Shown: positions 24,377-32,882, numbered from the stretch's first letter. The stretch is 64,000 nt of DNA from Selenomonadaceae bacterium (GCA_030523645.1 JAUNIB010000010.1:25375-89374); one strand, 5' to 3'. Notes: generated from the sequence alone by a model not told the origin. Numbers and translations: made by a program.

Positions 24377-24871
24377 ATGAAAAACTTACTGACACGGGCA
24401 GAGGCTGCGAAACTCTGCGCCGCCGAAAAAGAAAAGGGGCATCGGGTGGTCTTCACCAACGGGTGCTTTGATATTCTCCATGCCGGTCATGTCCGCTATC
24501 TTACAGCGGCCAGAGAGCGGGGCGACCTGCTGGTGGTGGGGCTGAACAGTGACAGCTCCGTCCGGCGGCTGAAGGGGGCCACCCGGCCGGTGAACGGCGA
24601 GCAGGACAGAGCCGAGGTGCTGCTGGGGCTGAAGGCTGTCGACTATGTGACTATCTTCGATGAGGACACGGCAGCGGAGACTATCGCGGCGCTGGAGCCG
24701 GGCATATATGCCAAGGGGGCCGATTACACCAGAGAGACTCTGCCGGAGTCAAAGCTGGTGGAAGGCTACGGCGGCGAGGTGGCGTTCATTGATCTGGTGC
24801 CGGGGCGGTCAACCTCCGGTATCATTGCCAGGGCTTTAGCTGGGCAGTCGGCGGCAGGTGATTTATCGTGA
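24377..24871 (+). CDS. rfaE2: D-glycero-beta-D-manno-heptose 1-phosphate adenylyltransferase
   Basis: The cytidylyltransferase-like enzyme of ADP-heptose synthesis for the LPS inner core, corresponding to the C-terminal half of E. coli HldE. The 164-residue protein has the nucleotidyltransferase signature GCFDILHAGHVRYL and the partner motif GRSTSGII. As a single-domain protein it is the split form, so a separate heptose kinase should be encoded elsewhere. The ATG at 24377 follows AAGGTG by 6 bases. The stop codon overlaps the next start by four bases (GTGA), so translation is coupled to the heptosyltransferase. Confidence 0.93.
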   Translation: MKNLLTRAEAAKLCAAEKEKGHRVVFTNGCFDILHAGHVRYLTAARERGDLLVVGLNSDSSVRRLKGATRPVNGEQDRAEVLLGLKAVDYVTIFDEDTAAETIAALEPGIYAKGADYTRETLPESKLVEGYGGEVAFIDLVPGRSTSGIIARALAGQSAAGDLS

Positions 24872-25920
24872 AGAAGCCGTTGTCTATTCTGGTGGTGAAG
24901 CTCAGTGCCATCGGGGATGTTATTCACGCTCTGCCGGTGTCCTATGCTATCAAGGAAACATATCCGGATGCCCGGCTGGTGTGGGTCGTTGAGCCGGTAG
25001 CCCGTCCGCTGCTGGAGGGAAATCCCTGCATTGACGAAATAATCACCTTTGAGAAAAAGAAGTTTAAGTCCGTGGGAGGATTCCTCAGGGAGTTCGGGCC
25101 GCTGAAGAAGAAGATAAGAGCGGCGGCCGGTAAGCCGGATGGCTACGACTATGCCCTCGACCTGCAGGGGCTCTTCAAGTCGGCGGCAATCGTATGGGCT
25201 TCCGGGGCGAAAAAATGCTACGGCAGCGAGTATATGCGGGAGATGAGCGACAAAATCTCCACGCCGGTAGTGGGGCCTCATGCCAACGGTCACATCGTGG
25301 AGCGATATCTCGATGTAGCGAGAGCTATCGGGTGCCGGGTGGACGAGGTGAAGTTCCCGGTGGCAATTTCCGAGAAGGAAGAGTGGTCGGTGGGTGAATT
25401 GCTTCGCCGCGCTGGAGTGAAGGATGGAACGCCCTACGCTGTTCTTGCGGTGGGAGCAAACTGGCCCAATAAGCGTTGGCCCACGAAGAAGTACGCGGAG
25501 CTGTCCGACCGACTCTTTGAGGCGGGCGTTATTCCCGTGTTCGTGGGCGGCGGTGCGGCTGATGAGGGCCTGATGGCTGAGATAAACGGATATGCGGAGC
25601 TGTCGCCAGTTTCATTGGTGAACGAGACCAGCCTGAAGGAACTGGCGTCGGTGATAAAGGGGGCAGCGGTAGCCCTCGGCGGCGATACAGGGCCGATACA
25701 TCTGGCGGCAGCGGTGGAGACGCCGGCGGTAATGGTGATGGGGCCGACTGCTCCCGACCGCAGCAGTCCCTACGGTATGGATGCGGACTGCCTGCTGGCC
25801 GGCCATCCCTGTGCCAACTGCCGAAAGCGGGCCTGCCCCAAAGGGATAGATTGCCTCGATGCCATCAGCGTTGACAGGGTGTATGAGAAGCTGATGGAGG
25901 TCATTGGACGGGGACGGTAA
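24868..25920 (+). CDS. waaF: Glycosyltransferase family 9 heptosyltransferase
   Basis: A 350-residue ADP-heptose:LPS heptosyltransferase-like protein that adds heptose to the LPS core at the inner membrane. The N-terminal Rossmann domain starts ILVVKLSAIGDVIHALP, the acceptor-side motif typical of WaaC/WaaF. The C-terminal nucleotide-binding domain has VGANWPNKRWP and GGDTGPIHLAAA. A cysteine-rich end (CANCRKRACPKGIDC) is common in this family. It starts at GTG 24868, overlapping the adenylyltransferase stop by four bases. Whether it is WaaC, WaaF or a later heptosyltransferase is not decidable from sequence; the symbol is tentative. Confidence 0.85.
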   Translation: MKKPLSILVVKLSAIGDVIHALPVSYAIKETYPDARLVWVVEPVARPLLEGNPCIDEIITFEKKKFKSVGGFLREFGPLKKKIRAAAGKPDGYDYALDLQGLFKSAAIVWASGAKKCYGSEYMREMSDKISTPVVGPHANGHIVERYLDVARAIGCRVDEVKFPVAISEKEEWSVGELLRRAGVKDGTPYAVLAVGANWPNKRWPTKKYAELSDRLFEAGVIPVFVGGGAADEGLMAEINGYAELSPVSLVNETSLKELASVIKGAAVALGGDTGPIHLAAAVETPAVMVMGPTAPDRSSPYGMDADCLLAGHPCANCRKRACPKGIDCLDAISVDRVYEKLMEVIGRGR

Positions 25921-25931
25921 CAGTAATTGGC

Positions 25932-26081
25932 GGCATAACAGTCTGACAGAAACCCGCTTGCGCTTATTTATTCACGCAGCGGTGCTAGGTTCCCGCATCG
26001 TATGCTTACTCGCGGGTCACCAAGCACCGGCGTTCATAATGGTTTCTTTACAGACTGTTATGCCTGGGTCCTACATTAAAG
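25932..26081 (+). repeat. LHE-K long hairpin element
   Basis: Outer stem GGCATAACAGTCTG/CAGACTGTTATGCC, identical to LHE-D. Inner stems GGTGCT/AGCACC, GGT/ACC, CCCGC/GCGGG and GTA/TAC with a TGCT loop. Tail TACATTAAAG at 26072-26081. Confidence 0.88.
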
Positions 26082-26083
26082 AA

Positions 26084-26129
26084 CCCTCCCCTTTGGGGAG
26101 GGGGGACCGGCGAAGCCGGTGGGTGAGGT
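26084..26129 (+). repeat. SPR4 repeat
   Basis: CCCTCCCC/GGGGAGGG hairpin, then ACCGGCGAAGCCGGT, ending GGGTGAGGT. It follows LHE-K directly. Confidence 0.75.
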
Positions 26130-26178
26130 CTAAAGGATTAAAATTTCCTTAAACTTCGACTTTTTCACCTTCATTTCA

Positions 26179-26205
26179 TTGAAAAGCACAGATTTGTGGT
26201 ATAAT
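26179..26205 (+). promoter_or_regulatory. Probable extended -10 promoter of htpX
   Basis: TTGAAA (26179-26184), a short 15-base spacer and TGG-TATAAT (TATAAT 26200-26205). It lies 54 bases before the ATG. Confidence 0.55.
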
Positions 26206-26259
26206 AAAGTCAAAAGGTTAAAGTCGATTTTAAGAAACCACAAACGGAGGAATACAAAT

Positions 26260-27135
26260 ATGAATTCACTGAAAACAGCAGTCCTCATGGCTCTGCTCAC
26301 GGCTCTGCTGGTGATGGCCGGCGGCTCCTTCGGCGGTCGTAACGGAGCAATGCTGATGCTTGGGTTCTCCCTGCTTATAAATTTTATAAGCTATTGGAAG
26401 AGTGACAGTATTGTCCTGTCCATGTACGGAGCGAAAGAAATAACAAGGGCCCAGGCTTCTGAGCTCTATGACCTGGTGGCAACTCTGGCCAAGCAGGCAA
26501 AACTCCCGATGCCCCGTGTCTGCATCATCAATGACCAGTCTCCCAATGCCTTTGCGACCGGCCGCAATCCGGAGCACGCTGCCGTGGCAGTGACCACCGG
26601 TATCATGCGTATCCTTGATCAGGAGGAGCTGGGGGGCGTTATCGCTCACGAGCTGAGCCACATCAAGCATCGCGATACTCTTATTTCTACAGTTGCCGGC
26701 TCTATTGCCGGTGTCATCTCCTCTATCGGTCATATTGCCCAGTGGGCAATGATATTCGGTATGGGCGGCCGTCGCAGCGATGATGACGGTGAAGGTCTGG
26801 GAGCAATCTTTACGATTATTGTGGCGCCTTTGGCGGCTGCACTGATTCAGCTGGCTATCTCCCGCTCCAGGGAATATGCGGCGGATAAGTCCGGCGGCGA
26901 GATCTGCGGTAATCCGCTTGACCTGGCCAGTGCGCTGGAAAAGCTGGAGTACTACTCCGGCCGGATGCGCCCCATGGCTGACGCGGGCCCGGCTACGGCT
27001 CACCTCTTCATCGTAAATCCTCTGAAGAACAGCGGCGTTTCTTTTAAGTCGATGTTCTCCACTCATCCGTCAACCGAGGATAGAGTGGCGGCTCTGAAGG
27101 AGCAGGCGCGGGAAATGGGTATCCGTACCCGCTGA
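26260..27135 (+). CDS. htpX: Membrane zinc metalloprotease HtpX
   Basis: An M48B peptidase of the inner membrane that degrades misfolded membrane proteins. The 291-residue protein has two N-terminal helices (about 5-22 and 28-46), the active site HELSHIKH with HExxH zinc ligands, two further helices (about 150-172 and 190-210), and the third ligand region SREYAADKSGGE. Length and layout match HtpX. The ATG at 26260 follows GGAGG by 7 bases. A strong terminator follows, so the gene is monocistronic with its own promoter. Confidence 0.95.
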   Translation: MNSLKTAVLMALLTALLVMAGGSFGGRNGAMLMLGFSLLINFISYWKSDSIVLSMYGAKEITRAQASELYDLVATLAKQAKLPMPRVCIINDQSPNAFATGRNPEHAAVAVTTGIMRILDQEELGGVIAHELSHIKHRDTLISTVAGSIAGVISSIGHIAQWAMIFGMGGRRSDDDGEGLGAIFTIIVAPLAAALIQLAISRSREYAADKSGGEICGNPLDLASALEKLEYYSGRMRPMADAGPATAHLFIVNPLKNSGVSFKSMFSTHPSTEDRVAALKEQAREMGIRTR

Positions 27136-27149
27136 AGACCTGATATAAA

Positions 27150-27187
27150 GGGACTGTAAAAAATGAGAATTCATTTTTTACAGTCCC
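27150..27187 (+). terminator. Intrinsic terminator of htpX
   Basis: A 17-bp stem GGGACTGTAAAAAATGA/TCATTTTTTACAGTCCC around GAAT. The tip again reads ATGA..TCAT. Confidence 0.85.
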
Positions 27188-27236
27188 TTCCTTGATGTTG
27201 AGGCGGTGAATATGTCTGTAAGAAAACCGTTTATCT

Positions 27237-27283
27237 ACCTCACCCACCGGTTGCGCCGGTCCCCCCCTCTCCATAGGAGAGGG
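27237..27283 (-). repeat. SPR4 repeat, inverted
   Basis: ACCTCACCC, ACCGGTTGCGCCGGT and CCCTCTCC/GGAGAGGG. Paired with the following SPR3 exactly as at 60002-60101. Confidence 0.7.
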
Positions 27284-27287
27284 TAAA

Positions 27288-27335
27288 GACCTTCCCTTTT
27301 GGGGAAGGTGGCTCGCGAAGCGAGAGGGATGAGGT
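27288..27335 (+). repeat. SPR3 repeat
   Basis: GACCTTCCC/GGGGAAGG, CTCGCGAAGCGAG, ending GGATGAGGT. Confidence 0.7.
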
Positions 27336-27428
27336 CGGTGTCAGACTTTTTTCACAGCCTCTTTACGCCCGTATAAGTTTTGTTGTAATATATAGTAGTA
27401 TAAATTTATGCACAAAGGGGTACGCAAT

Positions 27429-29141
27429 ATGATGTTCACCTTTTCAAAGAAGAATTATCGGCGGGGCACGGCTGCCTTGGCCGGGGCGGCGCTGGGAGCT
27501 GTACTGGCTATCTGCCCGGAAGGCACACCTGCGGCTGAGGCCAGCATACTGAACAGACCGTATAAATCTGATGCAAAGAGCGGCGTTGAGGCATTGGACT
27601 GGATTGAAACCCGTGACCGCAATATCCGCAAGAACATGGAGACGAAGGAGCAGCAGCGCCTTCGCAAGGATGTAGCGGACATGAAGAAGGCTCTGCGTCA
27701 TGACGAGCAGCGTGATGCCGCAGCTGAGGCATCCGGCAATGCAGCTCCTCAGCCGGAGCAGACCGACGGTACCTTCGGCAGCGTGTCCAAGTCCAAGCGA
27801 AAGAATGAGCAGCCGCCCATTGCCTTTGAGGGTGATGATGTATTCTATGACCAGAAGACCGGCAATGTTTATGCCAAGGGCAGTGTCAAGATTACCAGGG
27901 TTGACGGCAAGCGGGTCATTACCGAGCTGGCAGAGGGAAATCTGAAGGAGCAGAATGTAGAGATTGCTGATGCCGGACAGGTGGTGAACATTGCTCCGGG
28001 AGAGGCCAAGACTGATTTGACCGGCTATCGGGTTGTTTATAACTACGGACGAAAGACTGGCAGCATGGAGAATGCCCGCGGTAAAATCCAGAGTATGTAC
28101 ATCACCGGCAAGCGGATTGAATTCTTCCCGGATCAGGTGGTCATTTACAACGGTACTGTCTCCGGCTGTTCCGCCAAGCATCCTGACTATCACATGACCG
28201 CCAGGAGGGTAGAAATCTGGCAGGATACCATGGTAATGCACAGCGTTGGTTACTGGCTGGGCGGCGTTCAGCTTGGCTGGGAGCGTCGCGTCACCAGAGA
28301 CCTCACCAAGGAAGAGAAGGATCCATACTATCCGGAGGTGGGTTATTCCAGCGAAGAGGGCTACTATATCGCCGATGATTTCAGCTGGAACTTTGCGAAA
28401 AATGCCAGAGCATATACGACTCTCAAGTATTCCACCAGAGAACATTGGCAGAATATATATGGTTTGAATTATAGCGCCGGTGGGCATAGTTTCACCTTGG
28501 AACATGGTAAATATGAAGATGGTAATGATAAATTTTTGGAGAAGAAGCCGACTTTTAAGTATAGGTATAGCCATCGTATAGGTAAGAGTCCCTTCACCAT
28601 TTCCCTCGGCTATGAGCGGGGCAAATGGAAGCAGAGGGCCCGCAGTAATTCAAAAGCAAAGGGTAAAGACATTTCATCAATGCACACGGAATATAGTGTG
28701 ACATTAACTCCGGATGCTATCAGATTCGGAAAAAAGCTGAGGATGACTAACAGTTTCAGCTATAGCATAATCAAGGAATCATATAATAAGTCTACAGATA
28801 AGGGCTTTGGATACAGCAGCAGTTTCCTTTACACGCCTGACAATGATTTTGTAATCTATACAGGGTATACCCATACCCAGAGGAATAGAGAAAGTTCACT
28901 GTTTAATTTTGATACAGAGAATTACGGTGATACGCTTAAGTGGGGTTTGAGCTGGCGCGTGACACCCAAAGACAGATTTGCTGTCGGTTTCAGTAAGGAC
29001 GTAAAGGGCGGTCACATGGATAAAGTGGACTACTACTGGTTCCACAATTTCCACTGCTTGGAGCTTATCTTTAATTATCGTGTTGATCACTACGATAATG
29101 ACAGCAAGTACAAGCTGAAGCTGCAGTTTGCACCGTGGTAA
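27429..29141 (+). CDS. LptD/OstA-like outer-membrane LPS assembly protein
   Basis: A 570-residue exported protein. A signal peptide (about 1-35, ending near AAEA) precedes a charged coiled region (about 50-115). An OstA-type jellyroll segment (about 128-215) includes IAFEGDDVFYDQKTGNVYAKGSV-type repeats and TDLTGYRVVYN. The rest is rich in aromatic amphipathic strands ending in LKLQFAPW, as expected of a beta-barrel with a C-terminal aromatic. It is shorter than E. coli LptD (784 residues) and lacks an obvious Cys-Cys pattern. A role in LPS insertion fits the heptose genes 3 kb upstream, but alternative OstA-like roles are possible. The ATG at 27429 follows AAAGGGG; an in-frame ATG at 27408 lacks a site. 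Confidence 0.75.
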   Translation: MMFTFSKKNYRRGTAALAGAALGAVLAICPEGTPAAEASILNRPYKSDAKSGVEALDWIETRDRNIRKNMETKEQQRLRKDVADMKKALRHDEQRDAAAEASGNAAPQPEQTDGTFGSVSKSKRKNEQPPIAFEGDDVFYDQKTGNVYAKGSVKITRVDGKRVITELAEGNLKEQNVEIADAGQVVNIAPGEAKTDLTGYRVVYNYGRKTGSMENARGKIQSMYITGKRIEFFPDQVVIYNGTVSGCSAKHPDYHMTARRVEIWQDTMVMHSVGYWLGGVQLGWERRVTRDLTKEEKDPYYPEVGYSSEEGYYIADDFSWNFAKNARAYTTLKYSTREHWQNIYGLNYSAGGHSFTLEHGKYEDGNDKFLEKKPTFKYRYSHRIGKSPFTISLGYERGKWKQRARSNSKAKGKDISSMHTEYSVTLTPDAIRFGKKLRMTNSFSYSIIKESYNKSTDKGFGYSSSFLYTPDNDFVIYTGYTHTQRNRESSLFNFDTENYGDTLKWGLSWRVTPKDRFAVGFSKDVKGGHMDKVDYYWFHNFHCLELIFNYRVDHYDNDSKYKLKLQFAPW

Positions 29142-29168
29142 GCGGCGTACACGATTTCTGAAAAAATG

Positions 29169-29202
29169 AAATGGCGTCTTTGCGATAGCAAAGACGCCAT
29201 TT
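29169..29202. terminator. Bidirectional intrinsic terminator
   Basis: A 15-bp perfect stem AAATGGCGTCTTTGC/GCAAAGACGCCATTT around GATA, between the LptD-like gene and the convergent HD-domain gene. Confidence 0.88.
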
Positions 29203-29212
29203 TGCTGTCTCA

Positions 29213-29800
29213 TTACAGATTGGCAAGCTTTTCGTTGATAGCGGCCTCGTCCGGTTTCATCGCCTCGATGGTCTTGCTTGTGAGGTCGCCGATTTCCCAG
29301 CCAAGCCGGTCGGCACCTTCATTGATGATGTCCCGGGAGCAGCCGGCGGCGAATTTCTTATCCTTGTACTTCTTACGGACGCTGGACACCTTCAAATCCT
29401 GTACGCTCTTGGAGGGATGCATGAGTGCCACGGCACCGATAAGACCGGTAAGCTCGTCGATGGCATAGAGAACCTTCTCCATTTCCTCCAGCGGCTCCAC
29501 ATCGGAACCGTGGGTATAGGCATGGGAGCAGACGGCGTGTATCATGTCCTCAGCGACGCCGGCTTCCTTCAGCAGCTCCGGTGCCTTTTTGCAGTGCTGG
29601 TCAGGGTACAGCTCGTAGTCAATGTCGTGAAGAAGACCGCACATCCACCAGTAGTCGGCTTCGTCGCCGTAGCCAAGGTCATTGGCAAACCAGCGCATGG
29701 CTCCGCCTACAGTGAGACCGTGGCGAAGGTGGAAAGGCTCCTTGTTGTACTTTTTCAGCAGCTCCCAAGCTGCCTCCGGGGAAATGGTGCACTGATGCAT
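29213..29800 (-). CDS. HD domain hydrolase
   Basis: A 195-residue cytoplasmic protein of the HD metal-dependent phosphohydrolase superfamily. The signature is HLRHGLTVG, then WWMCGLLHDIDYE (the HD pair) and HAVCSHAYTHG, with a later AIDELTGL aspartate. This order matches small bacterial HDIG-like hydrolases often annotated only as HD domain protein. The substrate is unknown; nucleotides are common. GGAG lies upstream of the ATG. The radical-SAM gene ends 34 bases before the start on the same strand, so the two probably form an operon. Confidence 0.85.
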   Translation of the reverse strand: MHQCTISPEAAWELLKKYNKEPFHLRHGLTVGGAMRWFANDLGYGDEADYWWMCGLLHDIDYELYPDQHCKKAPELLKEAGVAEDMIHAVCSHAYTHGSDVEPLEEMEKVLYAIDELTGLIGAVALMHPSKSVQDLKVSSVRKKYKDKKFAAGCSRDIINEGADRLGWEIGDLTSKTIEAMKPDEAAINEKLANL

Positions 29801-29834
29801 GAAAATGCTCCTTTCTTAAAAAGCCTCTTTTTAT

Positions 29835-30821
29835 TTACAATCCCCGCCCGTCAAATATGGGGATGAAAGACTCACTGACGGTGCCGCCCTGTTGGATGAA
29901 AGCACTGGTGAAGCCTGCGTCAAGAGCGGCGTTTACTACGCTGTCGTATTCAAACTTTGTGAGTTTGCGGCTCAGCTCCGGGTAATCCGTTAGATAGGCA
30001 GCTCCGGCGATAGGGGTGTACTGGTTCATCAGAGACAGGATAATGCTGTCCTCGAAGCGTTTGTACAACTCCTGCACCAGAGCGATGCTCTCATGGCGAT
30101 GGCCGGGGAGAACAAGATGACGGATGATAACGCCGCTCTTTAAGAGGGTGGCATCCGGTTCTTCCTCGTCTGAGGTTAGGGGAAAATAAACCGGAGCCCC
30201 TTTTGTCTCCACCATGGCGGTGATGGATTCCATAGCCCGTTCCGGGTAGTCGGGAGCATTAGAGTAGCGTAAAGCAGTCTCCCTGCTGAAGTATTTGAAG
30301 TCCGGCATGAATATGTCGATGTCGGCGGCGATGGCTTTCACCATTTCCGGAGTTTCGTAGCCGGAACTGTTCCAAACGGCGGGAATAGTCAGCCGTTCAT
30401 CGTCAATTCCCTGCCGGGCCATGCGGAGGGCTTCGATTATATGCGGGGCATAGTGGGTGGGGGTCACCAGGTCGATGGTGGCAGCACCCATAGACTGAAG
30501 CCGCAGGAAGGATGCTGCTAATTCCCTGACAGAGATTTCTTTGCCGAAGGGCGGCGGAGTATCAACGCCCGATGACCGTTGACTGCTGATGGCGTAGTTC
30601 TGACAGTAGACACAGCCGAGCTGACAGTAGGTGAAAAAGACGGTGCCGGCACCCTTTTCACCGGCGATGCATGGCTCTTCCCACAGATGGAGAGATGACC
30701 GGGCGGCGGTGAGCTTGGCGGGGGCTCCGCAGAAGCCTCGCCCTGTATAGCGGTCAGCGCCGCAGCGGCGAGGGCAGAGACGACAGTTTTTCAGGTCGAA
30801 GATATCGTTGTTTATTGACAT
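29835..30821 (-). CDS. Radical SAM protein, pyruvate formate-lyase activase-like
   Basis: A 328-residue radical S-adenosylmethionine enzyme of the PflA-like COG1313 group. The N-terminal cysteine set LKNCRLCPRRCGADR..GFCGAP probably binds an extra cluster. The radical SAM motif is CQLGCVYC (CxxxCxxC, about residues 67-74). Glycine-rich and ITxxGGEP-like positions are less conserved, which is typical for this group. It may activate a glycyl radical enzyme, but none is in the window. The ATG at 30821 has no clear Shine-Dalgarno, and its upstream region contains an LHE remnant (30820-30852). It probably shares a transcript with the HD gene. Confidence 0.85.
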   Translation of the reverse strand: MSINNDIFDLKNCRLCPRRCGADRYTGRGFCGAPAKLTAARSSLHLWEEPCIAGEKGAGTVFFTYCQLGCVYCQNYAISSQRSSGVDTPPPFGKEISVRELAASFLRLQSMGAATIDLVTPTHYAPHIIEALRMARQGIDDERLTIPAVWNSSGYETPEMVKAIAADIDIFMPDFKYFSRETALRYSNAPDYPERAMESITAMVETKGAPVYFPLTSDEEEPDATLLKSGVIIRHLVLPGHRHESIALVQELYKRFEDSIILSLMNQYTPIAGAAYLTDYPELSRKLTKFEYDSVVNAALDAGFTSAFIQQGGTVSESFIPIFDGRGL

Positions 30822-30852
30822 AATGGTTTGTATGGAGACAGACTGTTATGCT
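30820..30852 (-). repeat. LHE remnant
   Basis: CATAATGGTTT and ACAGACTGTTATGC match the right inner stem and outer arm of LHE-D/K, with the middle changed and the left half missing. It overlaps the start codon region of the radical-SAM gene. Confidence 0.5.
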
Positions 30853-30878
30853 GTGCGGATTGATACGTTACGAAAGCA

Positions 30879-30908
30879 TTGCAATTTCTTTTGCAATGGC
30901 ATTATAAT
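30879..30908 (+). promoter_or_regulatory. Promoter of the secreted protein at 30979
   Basis: TTGCAA (30879-30884), 18-base spacer, TATAAT (30903-30908), 70 bases upstream of the ATG. Confidence 0.65.
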
Positions 30909-30978
30909 AACACAATCAAGGGTAAAATACGATACGGGAGTAACTATACCCAAGGAAATTTCACAGGAGGCGAGGGCG

Positions 30979-31656
30979 ATGAAAACTATAAAGCTTTCTT
31001 CCATGAGAATACTGTTCGTTTTTTCGCTGGTAATGATGATGACTTTGTGTCATCTGAATATGGCTCAGGCGGCGGAGAGGACGAAGCGGCTGGCTTTGCT
31101 GCCGGTGGAGAATATATCGATGCTGGAAGACTGCGGCGGTGACAAATACATCGGTCAGCAGTTGGAGCGGATTGTTCATGTGCCGCTGAACGGCGTGACG
31201 AAGGCTGTGGAGTATATTGATATTCGTGATTCATATCGGGAATTGGCGGCGTTGGTCAACAGCGGCAAGTATGTGACGAAGAGAAATCGGCCGAACTATG
31301 CGGCGATAATGCCGGTGCTGGCTGACAAGCTGGGTGCCGATTTGGTGATTTTCCTCCGGGTGAGAGAGGCTCATCAGTTTATCTATCATGACTGGTGGGG
31401 CAGGACCCGCATTGATGCCGGAGTCGAGCTGGAGCTGCTGGGCTTTGACCGTGGACAGGTGCCGGCGCTGGTAGCGGCAGGTGAAGGCACGAAGAAAAAG
31501 AAGGCACTTCCGCCGGGCGTCATAAAAGATTCCGTTCATCGGTATATCCATGATGAGTATACCGGACAGGGGCTTTATGAGCTTACGGTGGAGGCTCTTG
31601 ATGAGCTGATGGCGGGGAATGAAATGCGTGAGAGGGTTTTCCCGACACGGAAATAA
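30979..31656 (+). CDS. Secreted protein of unknown function
   Basis: A 225-residue exported protein. The signal peptide (MKTIKLSSMRILFVFSLVMMM, cleavage near AQA-AE) is followed by RLALLPVENISM. The later segment on YAAIMPVLADKLGADLVIFLRV is typical of periplasmic proteins with TolB N-terminal-like or GNA1162-like folds, which begin with an LALLPV strand and query a compound's stress level. No catalytic motif is seen. The ATG at 30979 follows CAGGAGG. The protein resembles the larger secreted protein at 11415 in its layout. It stands alone before LHE-M. Function unknown. Confidence 0.75.
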   Translation: MKTIKLSSMRILFVFSLVMMMTLCHLNMAQAAERTKRLALLPVENISMLEDCGGDKYIGQQLERIVHVPLNGVTKAVEYIDIRDSYRELAALVNSGKYVTKRNRPNYAAIMPVLADKLGADLVIFLRVREAHQFIYHDWWGRTRIDAGVELELLGFDRGQVPALVAAGEGTKKKKALPPGVIKDSVHRYIHDEYTGQGLYELTVEALDELMAGNEMRERVFPTRK

Positions 31657-31678
31657 TTTTTAGAATCAGATAAACTTA

Positions 31679-31833
31679 CCTAGCGAATGAAGTCTGACGA
31701 AAACGCGCTTTCGCTCGGCAATCAACATAACGGTACTAGGCTCCTGCTGCGGATGCTTCCTTGCAGGTCGCCAAGTGCCGATGTTGATTAACGGTTTTCT
31801 TACAGACTCCATTCGCTAGGATTACACTAAGGT
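31679..31833 (+). repeat. LHE-M long hairpin element
   Basis: Outer stem CCTAGCGAATGAAGTCTG/CAGACTCCATTCGCTAGG. Inner stem ATCAACAT/ATGTTGAT replaces TTCACGC of other copies on both sides. GGC/GCC, CCTGC/GCAGG and GGA/TCC with a TGCT loop. The tail TACACTAAGGTAGGAG runs straight into the ltaE start, supplying its Shine-Dalgarno site. Confidence 0.9.
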
Positions 31834-31844
31834 AGGAGAAAAAT

Positions 31845-32882
31845 ATGCTTTCATTTCAGTGCGACTATGCAGAGGGCTGTCATCAGGAAATTCTCGACCT
31901 GATGGCCAAGACAAACCGGGAGGGAATCATCGGCTACGGCTGTGATGAGTATTCTGCCCGGGCGAAAGAAAAGATTGCCGCGGCTTGCGGCTATAAGGCC
32001 GGAGAGACTCAGCCGGAGGTGTTCTTTCTGGTGGGCGGCACCCAGACGAATCAGGTTGTCATCAGCACGATGCTGGACAACTATCAGGGAGTCATTGCCG
32101 CTGATACGGGCCACATCGGCGTTCACGAGGCCGGTGCGGTAGAGTACACCGGTCACAAGGTGCTGACCCTTCCCCACAAGAACGGCAAGCTTGATGCGGC
32201 CGATGTGAAGGCACTGCTGAAGAAATTCTACGGTGACGGCAGCTATGAGCACATGGTTTTCCCGGGGATGGTGTACATCTCTCATCCCTCTGAGTACGGC
32301 ACTCTTTACACGCTGGCCGAGCTGACTGCCCTGTCCGAGGTCTGCCGCGAGTATGATATTCCACTGTTCCTTGACGGTGCCCGCCTTGGCTACGGCCTGA
32401 TGGCTGAGGGTACTGATGTGACGCTGGCAGATATCGCCCGCCTGACGGATGTATTCTACATCGGCGGTACGAAGATGGGTGCCCTCTTTGGTGAGGCGGT
32501 AGTCTTTGCTCCGGGCAAGGCACCGAAGCATTTCTACACCATGACGAAGCAGCACGGAGCCATGCTGGCCAAGGGCTGGCTGCTGGGCCTGCAGTTTGAT
32601 GTCCTCTTCACCGACGACCTCTACATGAAGGCAGGCAGAAATGCTATCGAGAAGGCCGGTCGTCTGCGGAAAATGCTGGCGGCCAAGGGCTACAAGTTCT
32701 TTATGGAGAACCCCACCAATCAGATTTTTGTGGTAATTGAGAACAGCAAGCTCAAAGAGCTGGAGCAGAATGTCTGCGTGTCCTTCTGGGAGGCAGTGGA
32801 CGATGACCATACGGTAGTCCGCTTTGCCACCGGCTGGGCAACAACTGATGAAATGCTGGACGAGCTTGACCGGTATCTTTGA
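31845..32882 (+). CDS. ltaE: Low-specificity L-threonine aldolase
   Basis: A PLP-dependent beta-eliminating-type aldolase that cleaves threonine or allo-threonine into glycine and acetaldehyde. The 345-residue protein has FLVGGTQTNQ, PLFLDGARLGYG (PLP-binding Asp) and the PLP lysine in YIGGTKMGALFG. Length and motifs match bacterial L-threonine aldolases. The start MLSFQCDYAEGCHQ is preceded by TAAGGTAGGAG, the end of the LHE-M tail. The CitX-like gene begins 9 bases downstream and its Shine-Dalgarno overlaps the ltaE stop, so the two are co-expressed. Confidence 0.9.
   Translation: MLSFQCDYAEGCHQEILDLMAKTNREGIIGYGCDEYSARAKEKIAAACGYKAGETQPEVFFLVGGTQTNQVVISTMLDNYQGVIAADTGHIGVHEAGAVEYTGHKVLTLPHKNGKLDAADVKALLKKFYGDGSYEHMVFPGMVYISHPSEYGTLYTLAELTALSEVCREYDIPLFLDGARLGYGLMAEGTDVTLADIARLTDVFYIGGTKMGALFGEAVVFAPGKAPKHFYTMTKQHGAMLAKGWLLGLQFDVLFTDDLYMKAGRNAIEKAGRLRKMLAAKGYKFFMENPTNQIFVVIENSKLKELEQNVCVSFWEAVDDDHTVVRFATGWATTDEMLDELDRYL

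Larger units (their letters stand above)
25921..26259. other. Intergenic region with LHE-K, SPR4 and the htpX promoter
   Basis: 339 bases occupied by LHE-K (25932-26081), SPR4 (26084-26129) and a promoter (26179-26205) of htpX. Confidence 0.75.
27213..27350 (-). repeat. LHE-L, arms with the core replaced by SPR repeats
   Basis: The left part GTCTGTAAGAAAACCG and the right arm GTCAGACTTTTTTCAC are LHE ends. Between them the core is absent and SPR4(-) (27237-27283) and SPR3(+) (27288-27335) occur instead. Confidence 0.7.
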
